Shown: one piece after another, positions 33,246 to 41,953 of the stretch
Layout of the letters: every line of letters starts with the position of its first letter
Position numbering within the stretch: position 1 is the stretch's first letter
NCBI RefSeq assembly: GCF_003234445.2
Contig: NZ_CP126269.1
Span: forward strand, 2,170,001-2,234,000
DNA length: 64,000 nt
Direction: 5' to 3'
Source: Curtobacterium sp. MCLR17_036
Lineage (GTDB): Bacteria > Actinomycetota > Actinomycetes > Actinomycetales > Microbacteriaceae
The notes under the pieces: generated by a model
What the model saw: only the letters and a program-made list of their open reading frames with translations
Told to the model about the DNA's origin: nothing
Databases searched by the model: none
Program-made: the position numbers and the translations under genes

Positions 33246-34106
33246 CTAGCGCTGCTTCGACTTCTTCTTGTCGGACTTCTTCTTGTCGGACTTCTTCTTG
33301 TCCGACTTCTTCTTGTCGGACTTCTTCTTGTCCGACTTCTTCTTGTCCGACTTCTTCTTGTCGGACTTCTTCTTGTCGGACTTCTTCTTGTCGGGCTTGT
33401 CCGACTTCTTCCCGCCGGGCTTCTTGTCCTTACCCGACTCCTGCTGCTCGGACTGCTCCTGCTCGTCGGTGGACTGCTGCTCGTCCATCGCCGGGACCAC
33501 GGGCTGCTCGGCTGCGGTCGGCTCCACCACGACCACCGAGCCGGTGTCCTCGAGCGCGTCGACGGGTTCCTCGGTGAGCTCGGTCGCCAGGGCGTCCTCC
33601 ACCCGCTCGACCGTCACCTCGGCTCCGTCCTCGGCGAGCCGGACCAGCGCCGACGCCGCCCGCAGGCGCGTCGTGCTCTTCCGGGCGAGCACGTCCGCGC
33701 GCGCCCCCTCGAGGAAGGCGCGGAGTGTCCGCTCCGGCACCGAGCGGCCCCGGGGTGCGGCACGGTCCAGGCGGTCGAGCTCCCCCGCGACACCGGCGGC
33801 GTCGTCGGCGACCGGTTCGTCGCGCACCGCAGCGACGAGCGAGGCGACCGCTGCGGCGGCACGCTCCACCGCGGCACTGCGTTGGTCGAGCACGACGAGC
33901 ATCTCGAACGTCGATCCGTACGACACCGTCTCGAGCCGGACCGGCTCGGCACCGCGCCCGCGGACGACCAGGCGGGCGTCGGGCGTCGGCAGCCAGGCGG
34001 TCAGGGCAGCCACGGTGGCGACCGACCCGACGATCCGCTCGTACTCGGCGAGTCCCACCCGCTCCTGTTCCTGCAGTCGGACTCGGATCGCGATCTCCTG
34101 CACCAC
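33246..34106 (-). CDS. uncharacterised protein with C-terminal (DKKKS)9 tail
   Basis: The 286-residue product has an alpha-helical Arg/Glu/Ala-rich N-terminal part (EIAIRVRLQEQERVGLAEYE...) of no family I recognise, an acidic and Gln-rich middle (ending near TDEQEQSEQQESG), then a Lys-rich tail with nine DKKKS repeats ending KQR. The tail should be disordered and strongly positive, as in nucleic-acid-binding or polyphosphate-binding tails. The GTG at 34106 (or the next GTG at 34103) follows GAGAGG. It lies downstream of ssrA on the same strand behind the ssrA terminator, a common site for inserted genes, but no integrase or att repeat is visible. Confidence 0.7.
   Translation of the reverse strand: MVQEIAIRVRLQEQERVGLAEYERIVGSVATVAALTAWLPTPDARLVVRGRGAEPVRLETVSYGSTFEMLVVLDQRSAAVERAAAAVASLVAAVRDEPVADDAAGVAGELDRLDRAAPRGRSVPERTLRAFLEGARADVLARKSTTRLRAASALVRLAEDGAEVTVERVEDALATELTEEPVDALEDTGSVVVVEPTAAEQPVVPAMDEQQSTDEQEQSEQQESGKDKKPGGKKSDKPDKKKSDKKKSDKKKSDKKKSDKKKSDKKKSDKKKSDKKKSDKKKSKQR
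33259..33393. repeat. 15-bp coding tandem repeat, nine copies
   Basis: Nine copies of GACTTCTTCTTGTCS, varying at a single third-codon position, encode DKKKS on the minus strand. Such low-divergence repeats are prone to copy-number change in frame. Confidence 0.95.
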
Positions 34107-34186
34107 GTGCTGGCCTCTCGTTCGGGTTCGGCGCGGGCGGGGTCCCGCATCCGACCCCGGAGCGTAGTCCGGCCGGGTGGCAGGAC

Positions 34187-34235
34187 GACGAACGCCCCGC
34201 GACCGTCCGGGGAGGACGGTGGCGGGGCGTTCGTC
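34187..34235 (-). terminator. hairpin terminator of ssrA
   Basis: Arms of 22 bp (34187-34208 and 34214-34235, starting GACGAACGCCCCGC) with one imperfection and a five-base loop, 40 bases beyond the tmRNA 3' end. Confidence 0.7.
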
Positions 34236-34274
34236 GTGGAGACTCGGCGTGACAGCGGCTCGACGGCCGGCGAA

Positions 34275-34651
34275 TGGTGGAGATGGGGGGAATCGAACCC
34301 CCGTCCATCGCTGCAATTCGACGTCTTCTACGGGCGTATCCGGATGATTCGTTCTGCTCGGCCCCGTCCTTTGCTACCGGCTTCTAGGACGACGGGCCCA
34401 GTCTCAGTGCAAGTCCCGCACGGCCCTGAGGCGCAACCGTGCAGCAAGTCCTCTGGATGACGCCGGGATCAGGTTAGGGGACGGTCACCTGGCCGACGGA
34501 CTTCATGTGCTGGGCTGCTTACGCAGCGAGAGCGAAGTCAGTGCGCTTGGAATTGGCACTTGTTGTTTTCCACGGATCGTTCACGAGATGACCGTGGGTC
34601 CTCGGCCCGCTTCCCGTCGGCACACAGGCAATGTCGAAACCGATCATCCCC
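34275..34651 (-). ncRNA. ssrA: tmRNA (ssrA)
   Basis: The 5' end GGGGATG (from 34651) pairs with CATCTCC next to the encoded CCA (34275-34277) as the acceptor stem. The conserved GATCGGTTTCGACA block follows the 5' end, and GGTTCGATTCCCCCC forms the T-arm. The tag frame at 34557-34519 reads ANSKRTDFALAA then TAA. The RNA is about 377 nt. It rescues ribosomes stalled on broken mRNA together with SmpB, whose gene lies 96 bases upstream on the same strand; both may come from one transcript or ssrA may have its own promoter. Confidence 0.97.
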
Positions 34652-34747
34652 ATGCGGGCCGGACGTGCGAGCCGCTGTCACGCTGTTGAGTTGCCGATGC
34701 CCCCGGAGGAGCAGTCCCCCAGTCTAGTCGACCGAGGTGTTCCGACG

Positions 34748-35224
34748 CTACTCGCCGACGCGGTTCCGCGTGCGCATCGCCCGCTCGGCTTCGCGCTTGT
34801 CGGTCTTCTCACGCAGGGCCTGCCGCTTGTCGAACTCGCGCTTGCCCTTGGCGACGGCGATCTCGACCTTGGCGCGGCCGTCGTGGAAGTAGATCTGCAG
34901 GGGCACGAGCGTGTAGCCGCCCTGCGCCGTCTTGTGCGAGATCTTCACGATCTGCTGCTTGTGGAGCAGGAGCTTGCGCTTCCGTCGCGGCGAGTGGTTG
35001 TTCCACGTGCCCTCGGTGTACTCCGGGATGTGCACGGCGTCGATCCACGCTTCGCCACCGTCGATGTAGGCGTACCCGTCGACCAGCGACGCCCGTCCCA
35101 TGCGCAGGGACTTCACCTCGGTGCCGGACAGGACCATGCCCGCTTCGTACGTGTCCTCGATGAGGTAGTCGTGCCGGGCGCGACGGTTCGTCGCGACGAT
35201 CTTTTCCCCGCGTTCCTTCGCCAT
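34748..35224 (-). CDS. smpB: SsrA-binding protein SmpB
   Basis: The 158-residue protein carries [39 protein letters not shown], the [20 protein letters not shown] block and the basic C-terminal tail [20 protein letters not shown] that enters the ribosomal mRNA channel. It delivers tmRNA to stalled ribosomes. ATG 35224 is preceded by GAGAGGAG; the frame is open ten codons further but has no better start. It follows ftsX by 270 bases, most of it tandem repeat, as the distal gene of the prfB-ftsE-ftsX-smpB-ssrA cluster commonly seen in Actinobacteria. Confidence 0.96.
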   Translation of the reverse strand: MAKERGEKIVATNRRARHDYLIEDTYEAGMVLSGTEVKSLRMGRASLVDGYAYIDGGEAWIDAVHIPEYTEGTWNNHSPRRKRKLLLHKQQIVKISHKTAQGGYTLVPLQIYFHDGRAKVEIAVAKGKREFDKRQALREKTDKREAERAMRTRNRVGE

Positions 35225-35320
35225 GACGGACTCCTCTCGATTCGGCCGCTGCACTGCGCAGCCCTACAGACTACCGAACACCGTCGGCCCCGTGCACCTT
35301 CCCGGCGCGCCGACGTCGGC

Positions 35321-35440
35321 AGGAGACCTCCGGCGGCGGCAGGAGACCGGCGGCGTCGACAGGAGACCGCCGGCGTCGGCAGGAGACCGCCGGCGTCGAC
35401 AGGAGACCGCCGGCGCCGGCAGGACGCCGCCGTCGGCGAG
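35321..35440. repeat. 20-bp tandem repeat, about six copies, between ftsX and smpB
   Basis: Copies of AGGAGACCGCCGGCGTCGGC start at exactly 35321, 35341, 35361, 35381 and 35401, with a decayed sixth at 35421. They lie between the ftsX stop and the smpB start. The strict period suggests recent expansion by slippage. The bases from 35441 to 35494 are GC-rich without further signal. Confidence 0.9.
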
Positions 35441-35494
35441 GCACCGCCGCCGACGTCGCGGCGAGGCACGGCGGCCGGCGGCGCGGCGCGGCGC

Positions 35495-36409
35495 TCAGAC
35501 CTTCAGGTAGCGCCGGATCGCGATCGACGCCGACACCGCCGCGAGCAGCACCCCGATCACGATGACCGCGGGCACGACGATCGCCGCGTCCCCCATGCCG
35601 ATGAAGGCCGTCCCGGTGAAGCGCTCGGCCAGGAAGTTCCGGACGAAGAACCAGACCACGGCGGTGATCGCACCGCCGGCCAGGACCGCACCGATGGCGG
35701 CCGCGATGACCCCCTCGAGCACGAAGGGTGTCTGGATGAACCGGTTCGACGCGCCGACCAGGCGCATGATGCCGAGCTCCCGCCGTCGGCTGAACGCCGA
35801 CAACCGGATCGTCGTCGCGATGAGCAGCACCGCGGCGACGAGCATGAGCGCCGCGACGCCGATCGCCGTGTAGGAGGCCGCGTTGAGCAGGTTGAAGATC
35901 GGCTGCAGGTAACCGCGTTGGTCGACGACGCTCTGCACGCCGGCGACCTTCGACAGGCTCTCGACCAGGACGTCGGCCTGCGACGGGTTCTTCAGGTTCA
36001 CCCAGAAGGTCTCGTTGAGGTACTCGGGCTTGACGAACTCCGTCGCCGCCGAGTCCTTGAACTGCTGCTTGAACCGGGCGAACGCCTGGTCCTGGTCCTC
36101 GTAGTACGTCTTCTCGATGTACGGCTGCAGCGTCGACGACTCGAGCTGAGACTGGATCTGCTTCCGCTGGTCCTCGGTGGCCTTGGCCCCCGTGCAGTTG
36201 CCGGTCGTGTCGGTGTCGGTGCACAGGTACACCGCGACCTGCGCCCGGTCGTACCAGTAGCCCTTCATCTGGTTGATCTGCATCTGCAGCAGGATCGCGG
36301 TGCCCACGAACGTGAGCGAGATGAAGGTCACCAGGACGACGGAGACCACCATCGAGGCGTTGCGGCGCAGGCCCGAGCCGACCTCGGACATGACGAGTCC
36401 GAGCCTCAT
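35495..36409 (-). CDS. ftsX: cell division ABC transporter, permease subunit FtsX
   Basis: The 304-residue protein has an N-terminal helix (about 20-42), a large extracytoplasmic loop (about 45-170) holding a C...C pair ([12 protein letters not shown]) and three C-terminal helices with the FtsX signature [20 protein letters not shown]. With FtsE it forms the complex that activates peptidoglycan hydrolases during division or growth; in mycobacteria the loop binds RipC. Its ATG overlaps the ftsE stop in ATGA. The M23 and transglycosylase genes of this window may be downstream partners, which is inference only. Confidence 0.95.
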   Translation of the reverse strand: MRLGLVMSEVGSGLRRNASMVVSVVLVTFISLTFVGTAILLQMQINQMKGYWYDRAQVAVYLCTDTDTTGNCTGAKATEDQRKQIQSQLESSTLQPYIEKTYYEDQDQAFARFKQQFKDSAATEFVKPEYLNETFWVNLKNPSQADVLVESLSKVAGVQSVVDQRGYLQPIFNLLNAASYTAIGVAALMLVAAVLLIATTIRLSAFSRRRELGIMRLVGASNRFIQTPFVLEGVIAAAIGAVLAGGAITAVVWFFVRNFLAERFTGTAFIGMGDAAIVVPAVIVIGVLLAAVSASIAIRRYLKV

Positions 36410-37164
36410 CGGATGAGCCCCGGGATCGTCTGGATGCCGGTGGTGTTCGAGACACCGGCACCACGCTGGATCGGCACGGCCTGGGTCTGGTAGCCGCCGG
36501 ACTGCTCGTCGCGCAGGACGGTGCCGTTCGAGAGCTCGATGACCCGGCGCTGCATCTGGTTGACGATGCTGGCGTCGTGCGTCGCCATGAGCACGGTGGT
36601 GCCTCCCTGGTTGATGCGTTCGAGGAGCGCCATGATGCCCGCCGACGTGGTCGGGTCGAGGTTGCCGGTGGGCTCGTCGGCGAGGAGCACCGACGGCTTG
36701 TTCACCACGGCGCGCGCGATGGCGACGCGCTGCTGCTCACCACCGGAGAGCTCGTGCGGCATGCGCGTGGCCTTGCCGGCGAGCCCGACGAGCTTGAGGA
36801 CGTCGGTGACGGCCTCGCTGATGAAGCCCTTGCTCTTGCCGATCACCTGCAGCGAGAACGCGACGTTGTCGAAGACGTTCTTGTTCGGCAGCAGGCGGAA
36901 GTCCTGGAAGACGACGCCGAGGTTCCGCCGGAAGTACGGCACCTTGCGGGACGCGAGTGCGCCGAGCCGCTGCCCGAGCACGTGGATCTGCCCGCTCGTC
37001 GGCTTCTCCTCCTTGAGCACGAGGCGCAGGAAGCTGGACTTGCCGGACCCGGAGGCGCCGACGAGGAACACGAACTCGCCCTTGAGGATCTCGAGGGTGA
37101 GGTTGTCGAGTGCCGGACTCGGGTTGCCCGAGTAGACCTTGGTGACCTGGTCGAATTTGATCAT
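36406..37164 (-). CDS. ftsE: cell division ATP-binding protein FtsE
   Basis: The 252-residue ABC ATPase has Walker [11 protein letters not shown]-loop [20 protein letters not shown], signature [14 protein letters not shown], Walker [10 protein letters not shown] and H-switch MATHD. The pairing with ftsX settles the assignment. About 30 extra residues at the C-terminus (from [10 protein letters not shown]) are Gly/Gln/Thr-rich. TACCCT lies nine bases before the ATG, so a promoter within the 51-base gap after prfB may add to read-through from that gene. Confidence 0.95.
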   Translation of the reverse strand: MIKFDQVTKVYSGNPSPALDNLTLEILKGEFVFLVGASGSGKSSFLRLVLKEEKPTSGQIHVLGQRLGALASRKVPYFRRNLGVVFQDFRLLPNKNVFDNVAFSLQVIGKSKGFISEAVTDVLKLVGLAGKATRMPHELSGGEQQRVAIARAVVNKPSVLLADEPTGNLDPTTSAGIMALLERINQGGTTVLMATHDASIVNQMQRRVIELSNGTVLRDEQSGGYQTQAVPIQRGAGVSNTTGIQTIPGLIR

Positions 37165-37173
37165 GACCGGATC

Positions 37174-37179
37174 AGGGTA
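37174..37179 (-). promoter_or_regulatory. -10 box TACCCT of ftsE
   Basis: TACCCT lies nine bases before the ATG at 37164. Confidence 0.4.
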
Positions 37180-37215
37180 GGTCGCCCTGCCTGGAACACG
37201 AGCGAGGCGCGCGGC

Positions 37216-38325
37216 TCAGGAGCCGTCGGATTGCTTCCGCCACCGGATGCCGGCGTTGATGAACCCGTCCAGGTCGCCGTCGAACACGGCTGAGGGGTTG
37301 TTCACCTCGTGCTCGCTCCGCAGGTCCTTCACCATCTGGTAGGGCGCGAGGACGTAGGAGCGGATCTGGTCGCCCCAGCTCGCCGTGATGTTGCCGGCGA
37401 GCTCCTTCTTCTTCGCGTTCTCCTCTTCCTTCTTCAGCAGGAGCAGGCGCGACTGCAGCACGCGCATGGCGGCCGCACGGTTCTGGATCTGCGACTTCTC
37501 GTTCTGCATCGAGACGACGGTGCCGGTCGGGATGTGCGTCAGGCGCACCGCGGAGTCGGTCGTGTTGACGGACTGCCCACCGGGCCCCGACGAGCGGAAC
37601 ACGTCGACGCGGATGTCGTTCTCGGGGATGTCGATGACGGCGGTCTCCGGCATGAGCGGGATGACCTCGACCGCGGCGAACGAGGTCTGGCGCTTGCCGG
37701 CGGCGCCGAAAGGCGACATGCGGACGAGTCGGTGCGTGCCGGCCTCGATCGACAGCGTGCCGAAGGCGTGCGGAGCGTCCACCTCGAAGGTGGCCGACTT
37801 GATGCCGGCCTCTTCCGCGTAGGAGGTCTCCATCACGGTCGTCTTGTAGCCGTGCTGTTCGGCGTAGCGCAGGTACATGCGCATGAGCATGTCCGCGAAG
37901 TCCGCGGCGTCGACGCCACCGGCACCGGCACGGATCGTGATGACGGCCGGTCGGTCGTCGTACTCGCCGTCGAGCAGGGTCTGCACCTCGAGGTCGCCCA
38001 TGGTCTTCTGGATCGCCTTGAGCTCGGCGGCCGCCTCGTCCGCGGCCTCCTGGTCCTCGGCCTCGTTCGCCATCTCGACGAGCACCTCGAGGTCGTCGAT
38101 GCGTGCCTCGGTGTCGGTGATCTTCTTCAGCTCGGCCTGCCGGTGCGAGAGCGCGCTCGTCACCTGCTGCGCGTGCTCGACGTCGTCCCAGAGGTCCTGG
38201 GCCCCGGCCTGTTCGCTGAGTTCGGCGATCTCGCGCTGCAGGCGGTCGACGTCGACCACCGAGCGGATGTTGCCGAACGTCACGCGGAGGGCGGAGAGCT
38301 GCTCGGAGAAGTCCAGTTCGACCAT
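37216..38325 (-). CDS. prfB: peptide chain release factor 2
   Basis: The 369-residue protein has the RF2 anticodon-like tripeptide SPF ([20 protein letters not shown]) and the catalytic GGQ in [18 protein letters not shown]. It ends translation at UGA and UAA. The reading frame is continuous from the N-terminal helical domain, so the programmed UGA frameshift used for autoregulation in many bacteria is absent. ATG 38325 (MVELDF) was chosen because TAGGAT lies eight bases upstream; a second in-frame ATG two codons earlier (38331) is only two bases from that box. Confidence 0.96.
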   Translation of the reverse strand: MVELDFSEQLSALRVTFGNIRSVVDVDRLQREIAELSEQAGAQDLWDDVEHAQQVTSALSHRQAELKKITDTEARIDDLEVLVEMANEAEDQEAADEAAAELKAIQKTMGDLEVQTLLDGEYDDRPAVITIRAGAGGVDAADFADMLMRMYLRYAEQHGYKTTVMETSYAEEAGIKSATFEVDAPHAFGTLSIEAGTHRLVRMSPFGAAGKRQTSFAAVEVIPLMPETAVIDIPENDIRVDVFRSSGPGGQSVNTTDSAVRLTHIPTGTVVSMQNEKSQIQNRAAAMRVLQSRLLLLKKEEENAKKKELAGNITASWGDQIRSYVLAPYQMVKDLRSEHEVNNPSAVFDGDLDGFINAGIRWRKQSDGS

Positions 38326-38333
38326 GGTCATCG

Positions 38334-38339
38334 ATCCTA
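38334..38339 (-). promoter_or_regulatory. -10 box TAGGAT of prfB
   Basis: TAGGAT lies eight bases before the ATG at 38325 and likely starts the prfB-ftsE-ftsX transcript. Confidence 0.5.
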
Positions 38340-38500
38340 CCGGCGTGGCCGGCGGGTTCGCGTCGCGCCAGCGACGCGCCGGTCGTACCGAGCGACGGCC
38401 GAGACGTCGGACCGGTCGGGAGGCCCGGTGCGGCTCCGGCACGCCGGTCGCGGTCCGCGCCGTGGTGCGTCCGCCCCGCGCCCGCACCGAGCGGTGCGGG

Positions 38501-38962
38501 TCACGCCTCCGGTCCGGTCGGCCGACGCCGGTGGCGGGCCCGGGCGACCAGCACGAGCGCGGCACCCGCGGCCGCACTCGCGAGCAGGAGGCCGGCACCG
38601 AGCGCCGCCGTCCCGGACCACCCGATGAAGACCGCGTGGACGAGCAGGCCGGCCCCGACCGCGAACGCCGTCAGCAGCGCGGCGTACAGCGGCTCACGCC
38701 ACGGCGGACCGGCGAGGGACCGTCGGTCCAGCGAGAGCCCCCGGTCGGCTCGGTCCCGCGCGGCTCGCTGTCGGTCCTGGATCGCGAGCCCGGTCGCCGG
38801 ACCCCAGAAGGCCACGAACGCCGTGCTGACCGACGGCTCCAGCAGCACCAGCGCGGCGAACGTCACCACCGCTCCGCCGAGGTTCCACCACGGGAACACC
38901 CGTCGGAGCGGGACCGCCCACCGGCCGTCCCGCGCGGCACCGCTGTCCGAGGTCGCCATCAC
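38501..38962 (-). CDS. small four-helix membrane protein, uncharacterised
   Basis: The 153-residue protein has about four hydrophobic helices in two pairs ([74 protein letters not shown]), separated by a basic loop ([20 protein letters not shown]) and ending in a basic tail. I do not recognise a family. GTG 38962 was chosen over the next codon ATG because TAGGGT lies seven bases before it. That box overlaps the stop codon of the upstream hydrolase gene. Confidence 0.6.
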   Translation of the reverse strand: MMATSDSGAARDGRWAVPLRRVFPWWNLGGAVVTFAALVLLEPSVSTAFVAFWGPATGLAIQDRQRAARDRADRGLSLDRRSLAGPPWREPLYAALLTAFAVGAGLLVHAVFIGWSGTAALGAGLLLASAAAGAALVLVARARHRRRPTGPEA

Positions 38963-38969
38963 GCTCTCG

Positions 38970-38975
38970 ACCCTA
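38970..38975 (-). promoter_or_regulatory. -10 box TAGGGT sharing the hydrolase stop codon
   Basis: TAGGGT is seven bases before GTG 38962. Its TAG is the stop codon of the preceding gene, so the two signals are fused. Confidence 0.5.
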
Positions 38976-39761
38976 CGCACCGGTCCGGACGCGGGGGCGT
39001 GTGCCCCCCCCCCCGCTGCCGCCGCGCTGCATCGTCTGCCCGCCTGTGAGGACCGGTTCCCCGGGCAGCACCGTACGGTGACCGGCTGCTGCTGCTGCGG
39101 TGACGAGGACCGTCCCGAGCCCTGCGGCGGACCGCCGGGCCACGATCCGGTCGGCGCTGTCGCGGCTCGGCCAGACCTGGTCGTCCCCGCCTGCGACGAG
39201 CAGGAGCTTGCGTATGCCGTCCACACGGATCGTGGCACGCTCTGTGCGCGCCGGGTCCCGTCGGTACGAGCGCTCGTAGCGCGGTCGGAACCTCGGCGGA
39301 ACCTCCCGGTCGGAGTCGGCCGGGTCGACGGCGACGAAGGGCAGCGGCTCGCCCCCGAGCGTCCAGTGCGAGCGTGGCACGCCGCTGGCGTCCGGCCACG
39401 ACCAGACGACGTCCGACGGCGCGAACGCGACGACCCCGGCGACCCCCGGCTGCCCGCCCACGAGCAGGGCGGCCTCCGACCCGAGCGACGTCCCGACGAC
39501 CCACACCCGGTCGCTCGTGGTCCGCAGGCGTTCGATTCGGTCGACGAAGGACTCGAGCGGGACCTCCCACGGACCGTCGTGCTGTCGGGGGCCGCCGAAC
39601 CACCGGAAGGACTCGGCGACGAAGCCGTGCGCCGCGAACCAGGCCGCGCGGTCGACGTCGACCCGGCCGCTCGAGCCCGCGATGACGAGGGCTGCGTCGC
39701 CCGACGGCACGTCCGGGACGAAGCGCACCCCCTCGGGGTCACGGAGTGCGACTCGGTCCAT
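38973..39761 (-). CDS. alpha/beta-hydrolase, BAAT-like
   Basis: The 262-residue protein has the nucleophile elbow GTSLGSEAALL, an early oxyanion-type ALVIAGSSGRVDVDRAAWFA stretch, the Asp-containing LLLVAGGDDQVWPS and a late His (AGHRTVLPGEPVL). This is the catalytic layout of BAAT-C/dienelactone-like hydrolases acting on acyl-CoA or esters. The substrate is not known. The final 15 residues, RGGSGGGGTRPRVRTGA in part, are encoded across an 11-base homopolymer, so the C-terminus may vary between cells. ATG 39761 was chosen at the start of similarity; GAGCAT lies six bases upstream. Confidence 0.7.
   Translation of the reverse strand: MDRVALRDPEGVRFVPDVPSGDAALVIAGSSGRVDVDRAAWFAAHGFVAESFRWFGGPRQHDGPWEVPLESFVDRIERLRTTSDRVWVVGTSLGSEAALLVGGQPGVAGVVAFAPSDVVWSWPDASGVPRSHWTLGGEPLPFVAVDPADSDREVPPRFRPRYERSYRRDPARTERATIRVDGIRKLLLVAGGDDQVWPSRDSADRIVARRSAAGLGTVLVTAAAAAGHRTVLPGEPVLTGGQTMQRGGSGGGGTRPRVRTGA
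39005..39015. repeat. homopolymer of 11 C (G on coding strand) near the hydrolase 3' end
   Basis: Eleven consecutive C at 39005-39015 encode the Gly run close to the C-terminus of the minus-strand hydrolase. It is the longest mononucleotide run I noticed in the window. Confidence 0.95.
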
Positions 39762-40041
39762 GCCCCCATGCTCCCCGACGTCGCGCGGCGCCGACAGTGC
39801 TCGTCGCACGCTTCCGGCGTCGGCCGTGGAACCGCGACCGCCGTCGTCCCACCCGCGCGCTGACCAGGACGACGGCCGCGCAGACGGACCTGAGGGCCCC
39901 GAAGGCCCGTTGGCCGGCGTGGATCACGAGCGCGATCGTGACCCTGACGAACAGGACGCCGAGCAGTCGTGGTGGTGACAGCGCAGGCAGTGGAGTCCGA
40001 CAGCGCGCCGTCCCTCGCCCCCGAGACGGAGCCGTGGTCGG
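39762..40041. other. intergenic region between divergent hydrolase and HAD genes
   Basis: About 280 bases. Short frames on both strands are Arg-rich and lack start signals; one minus-strand frame has a possible helix near 39870-39960 but no credible start codon. I see no repeat, RNA gene or clear regulatory site. Confidence 0.4.
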
Positions 40042-40047
40042 TACGCT
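40042..40047 (+). promoter_or_regulatory. -10 box TACGCT of the HAD-IB gene (leaderless)
   Basis: TACGCT is six bases before the ATG at 40054. Confidence 0.6.
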
Positions 40048-40053
40048 CCGGGC

Positions 40054-40734
40054 ATGAGCCCGCGCGGCATCGTCTTCTTCGACATCGACGGCACGCTCGT
40101 CCCGTCGCGGTCGAGCAGCAGTTTCCTCGCCGAGCGGCTCGGACACCTCGAGGAGCTGAACGCCGCCGAGGCGCGGTACGCGGCCGGTGAGGCCACGAAC
40201 CACGAGGTCAGTGTGGTCGACGCGGCCGGGTGGCGCGACGTGGAGGTCCGGACCATCGCGGGGTGGCTCGACGAGCTCCCGCTCATCGCCGGCATCGACG
40301 ACGTCGTGGCGTGGTGTGCGCACCACGAGGTCGAACCCGTCCTGGCGTCGCTGGCCTGGGAGCCGGTCGGTGCGTCGATCGCGAGGCGTCACGGCTTCAC
40401 GGCGAACGGCGGTCCGCGCGTCGGCGTCGACGGCACGGTCCACGACGGCACCGTCGCTGAACACCTCGACGAGTACGGCAAGCGGGACCGCGCGCTCGCG
40501 CTGGCCGCGCAGCGTGGTGTTGCGCCGGACCGGTGTTGCGCCGTCGGCGACAGCCGGTCGGACCTCCCGCTCTTCGGCTCGGTCCCCACGTCGTTCGCCC
40601 TGAACGCCGGTCCCGATGCGCGTGCTGCCGCGTCCGTCTCGATCGAGACCGGAGACCTCCGTGACCTCATCCCCTGGCTCGATCGGTGGGAGCGCGGCCT
40701 CGGCCGGAGGGACGGAGCGCGGACCCCGGGCTAG
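40054..40734 (+). CDS. HAD-superfamily IB phosphatase (SerB-like)
   Basis: The 226-residue protein has motif I FFDIDGTLV (D10, D12), a C1-type helical cap with ATNHEVSVVDAAGW, motif II Ser in PVLASLAWEP, motif III Lys in EYGKRDRAL and motif IV AVGDSRSDLPLF. This is the subclass IB pattern shared by phosphoserine phosphatases and related enzymes. No serine-pathway gene is adjacent, so the substrate is open. Its TAG stop overlaps the stop of the convergent NifS gene within one CTAG. Confidence 0.75.
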   Translation: MSPRGIVFFDIDGTLVPSRSSSSFLAERLGHLEELNAAEARYAAGEATNHEVSVVDAAGWRDVEVRTIAGWLDELPLIAGIDDVVAWCAHHEVEPVLASLAWEPVGASIARRHGFTANGGPRVGVDGTVHDGTVAEHLDEYGKRDRALALAAQRGVAPDRCCAVGDSRSDLPLFGSVPTSFALNAGPDARAAASVSIETGDLRDLIPWLDRWERGLGRRDGARTPG

Positions 40735-41894
40735 CGCCCGAGCAACGGCTCCCGCGACGCCATGCCGGCGGCACCAGCCCGCGCGACGGCGTCCGGCAGG
40801 GCGGCAAGGAACGCGTCCACGTCGGCCTCGGTCGACGTGTGGCCGAGGGTGATCCGGAGCGCCCCACGGGCGTCCTGCTCGGTCAGCCCCATGGCGAGCA
40901 GCACGTGCGACGCCTCGGGCACGCCCGCCTGGCAGGCCGAACCCGTGGAGACCGCGACGCCGGCGGCGTCGAGCAGGAACAGGAGCGAGTCCCCCTCGCA
41001 GCCGGGGAACGTGAAGTGCGCGTTGCCCGGCAACCGGTCGACCGGGTCGCCCATGAGCACGGCCGAGGGCACCGCCGCGAGCACACCGGCGACCAGGCGG
41101 TCGCGCAGGGCCTGCACCGAGGCGTGTGGCGTCGACGCCGCGACGCCGAACGCCGCGGCCGCGGGGGCGTCCTGCGTGCCGCTCCGGACCTGCCGCTGCT
41201 GCCCGCCGCCGTGGATGAGGGGTTCGACCGTGGCCTTGCGTCCGAGCACGAGTGCGCCGATGCCCACGGGGCCGCCGATCTTGTGGGCGGACACGCTGAG
41301 CGCGTCGAGGCCGGAGGCAGCGAACGACACCGGCACCTGCCCGTAGGCGGCGACCGCGTCGCTGTGCACGGGCACGCCGGCGGCGTGCGCGAGTTCGACG
41401 ATCCGCGACACGGGCTGGATGGTGCCCACCTCGTTGTTCGCCCACAGGAACGTGACCAGGGCGACGTCCGAGGCGTCGGTGAGTCGGGCCTCCAGTCCGG
41501 CCAGGTCGACGCGACCCTGCGCGTCCAGCGGGACCACGTCGACGACCGCGCCCTCGTGCGTCTCCAGCCAGGTCAGGGTGTCGACGGTGGCGTGGTGCTC
41601 GCCGCCCGGCACGACGATGCGGGGTCGCCGGCGGTCGCGCTGGCGTGCCCAGAACAGGCCCTTCACGGCGAGGTTGATGCTCTCGGTCCCGCCGGAGGTG
41701 AAGACGACCTCGACCGGGTCGGCGTCGAGCGAGCGCGCGACGGCGGCGCGGCCGTCCTCGAGCAGCATCTTGGCGCGCTGGCCGGCGCTGTGGATCGAGG
41801 AGGGGTTGCCGACGGTGCCGAGCGCGTCGGTGAACGCGGCGAGCGCCGCGGGCAGCATCGGCGTCGTCGCGGCGTGGTCGAGGTAGACGGACAC
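40731..41894 (-). CDS. cysteine desulfurase, NifS/IscS family
   Basis: The 387-residue PLP enzyme has YLDHAATTPM at the start, GTESINLAVKGL, GGEHHATVDT, the Schiff-base Lys in SVSAHKIGGPVGIGAL, the RSGTQDAPA-type loop, and the catalytic Cys in STGSACQAGVPEASHVLLAM. It mobilises sulfur from cysteine for Fe-S clusters or tRNA thiolation. In Actinobacteria a single NifS-like gene often precedes mnmA, but here the downstream gene is a convergent phosphatase, so the partner is elsewhere. GTG 41894 is preceded by AAGGAG. It is divergent from glgX. Confidence 0.9.
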   Translation of the reverse strand: MSVYLDHAATTPMLPAALAAFTDALGTVGNPSSIHSAGQRAKMLLEDGRAAVARSLDADPVEVVFTSGGTESINLAVKGLFWARQRDRRRPRIVVPGGEHHATVDTLTWLETHEGAVVDVVPLDAQGRVDLAGLEARLTDASDVALVTFLWANNEVGTIQPVSRIVELAHAAGVPVHSDAVAAYGQVPVSFAASGLDALSVSAHKIGGPVGIGALVLGRKATVEPLIHGGGQQRQVRSGTQDAPAAAAFGVAASTPHASVQALRDRLVAGVLAAVPSAVLMGDPVDRLPGNAHFTFPGCEGDSLLFLLDAAGVAVSTGSACQAGVPEASHVLLAMGLTEQDARGALRITLGHTSTEADVDAFLAALPDAVARAGAAGMASREPLLGR

Positions 41895-41941
41895 GAGCAC
41901 TCCTTGGGATGAGCGATGTCCAGGATACGCGCCGGTCCTCG

Positions 41942-41947
41942 TACCCT
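41942..41947 (+). promoter_or_regulatory. -10 box TACCCT of glgX (leaderless)
   Basis: TACCCT is six bases before the GTG at 41954. Confidence 0.6.
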
Positions 41948-41953
41948 GGTCGC

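Noticed and set aside
33268..34167. The plus-strand frame rich in SDFFL repeats
   Set aside because: It is the complement of the DKKKS-coding repeat. The minus-strand frame has a ribosome site and a coherent protein; the plus-strand one does not.
33246..34275. A genomic island integrated at the ssrA 3' end
   Set aside because: The position is suggestive, but there is no integrase and no second copy of the tmRNA 3' end in the window.
35321..35440. A CRISPR array at the 20-bp repeats
   Set aside because: Copies are directly contiguous with no spacers, and no cas genes are present.
37216..38325. A programmed frameshift in prfB
   Set aside because: The reading frame is continuous from the N-terminal domain through SPF and GGQ; no in-frame UGA interrupts it.
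39838..40000. A small minus-strand membrane protein between the hydrolase and HAD genes
   Set aside because: A possible helix exists, but no acceptable start codon or ribosome site and no codon-use support.
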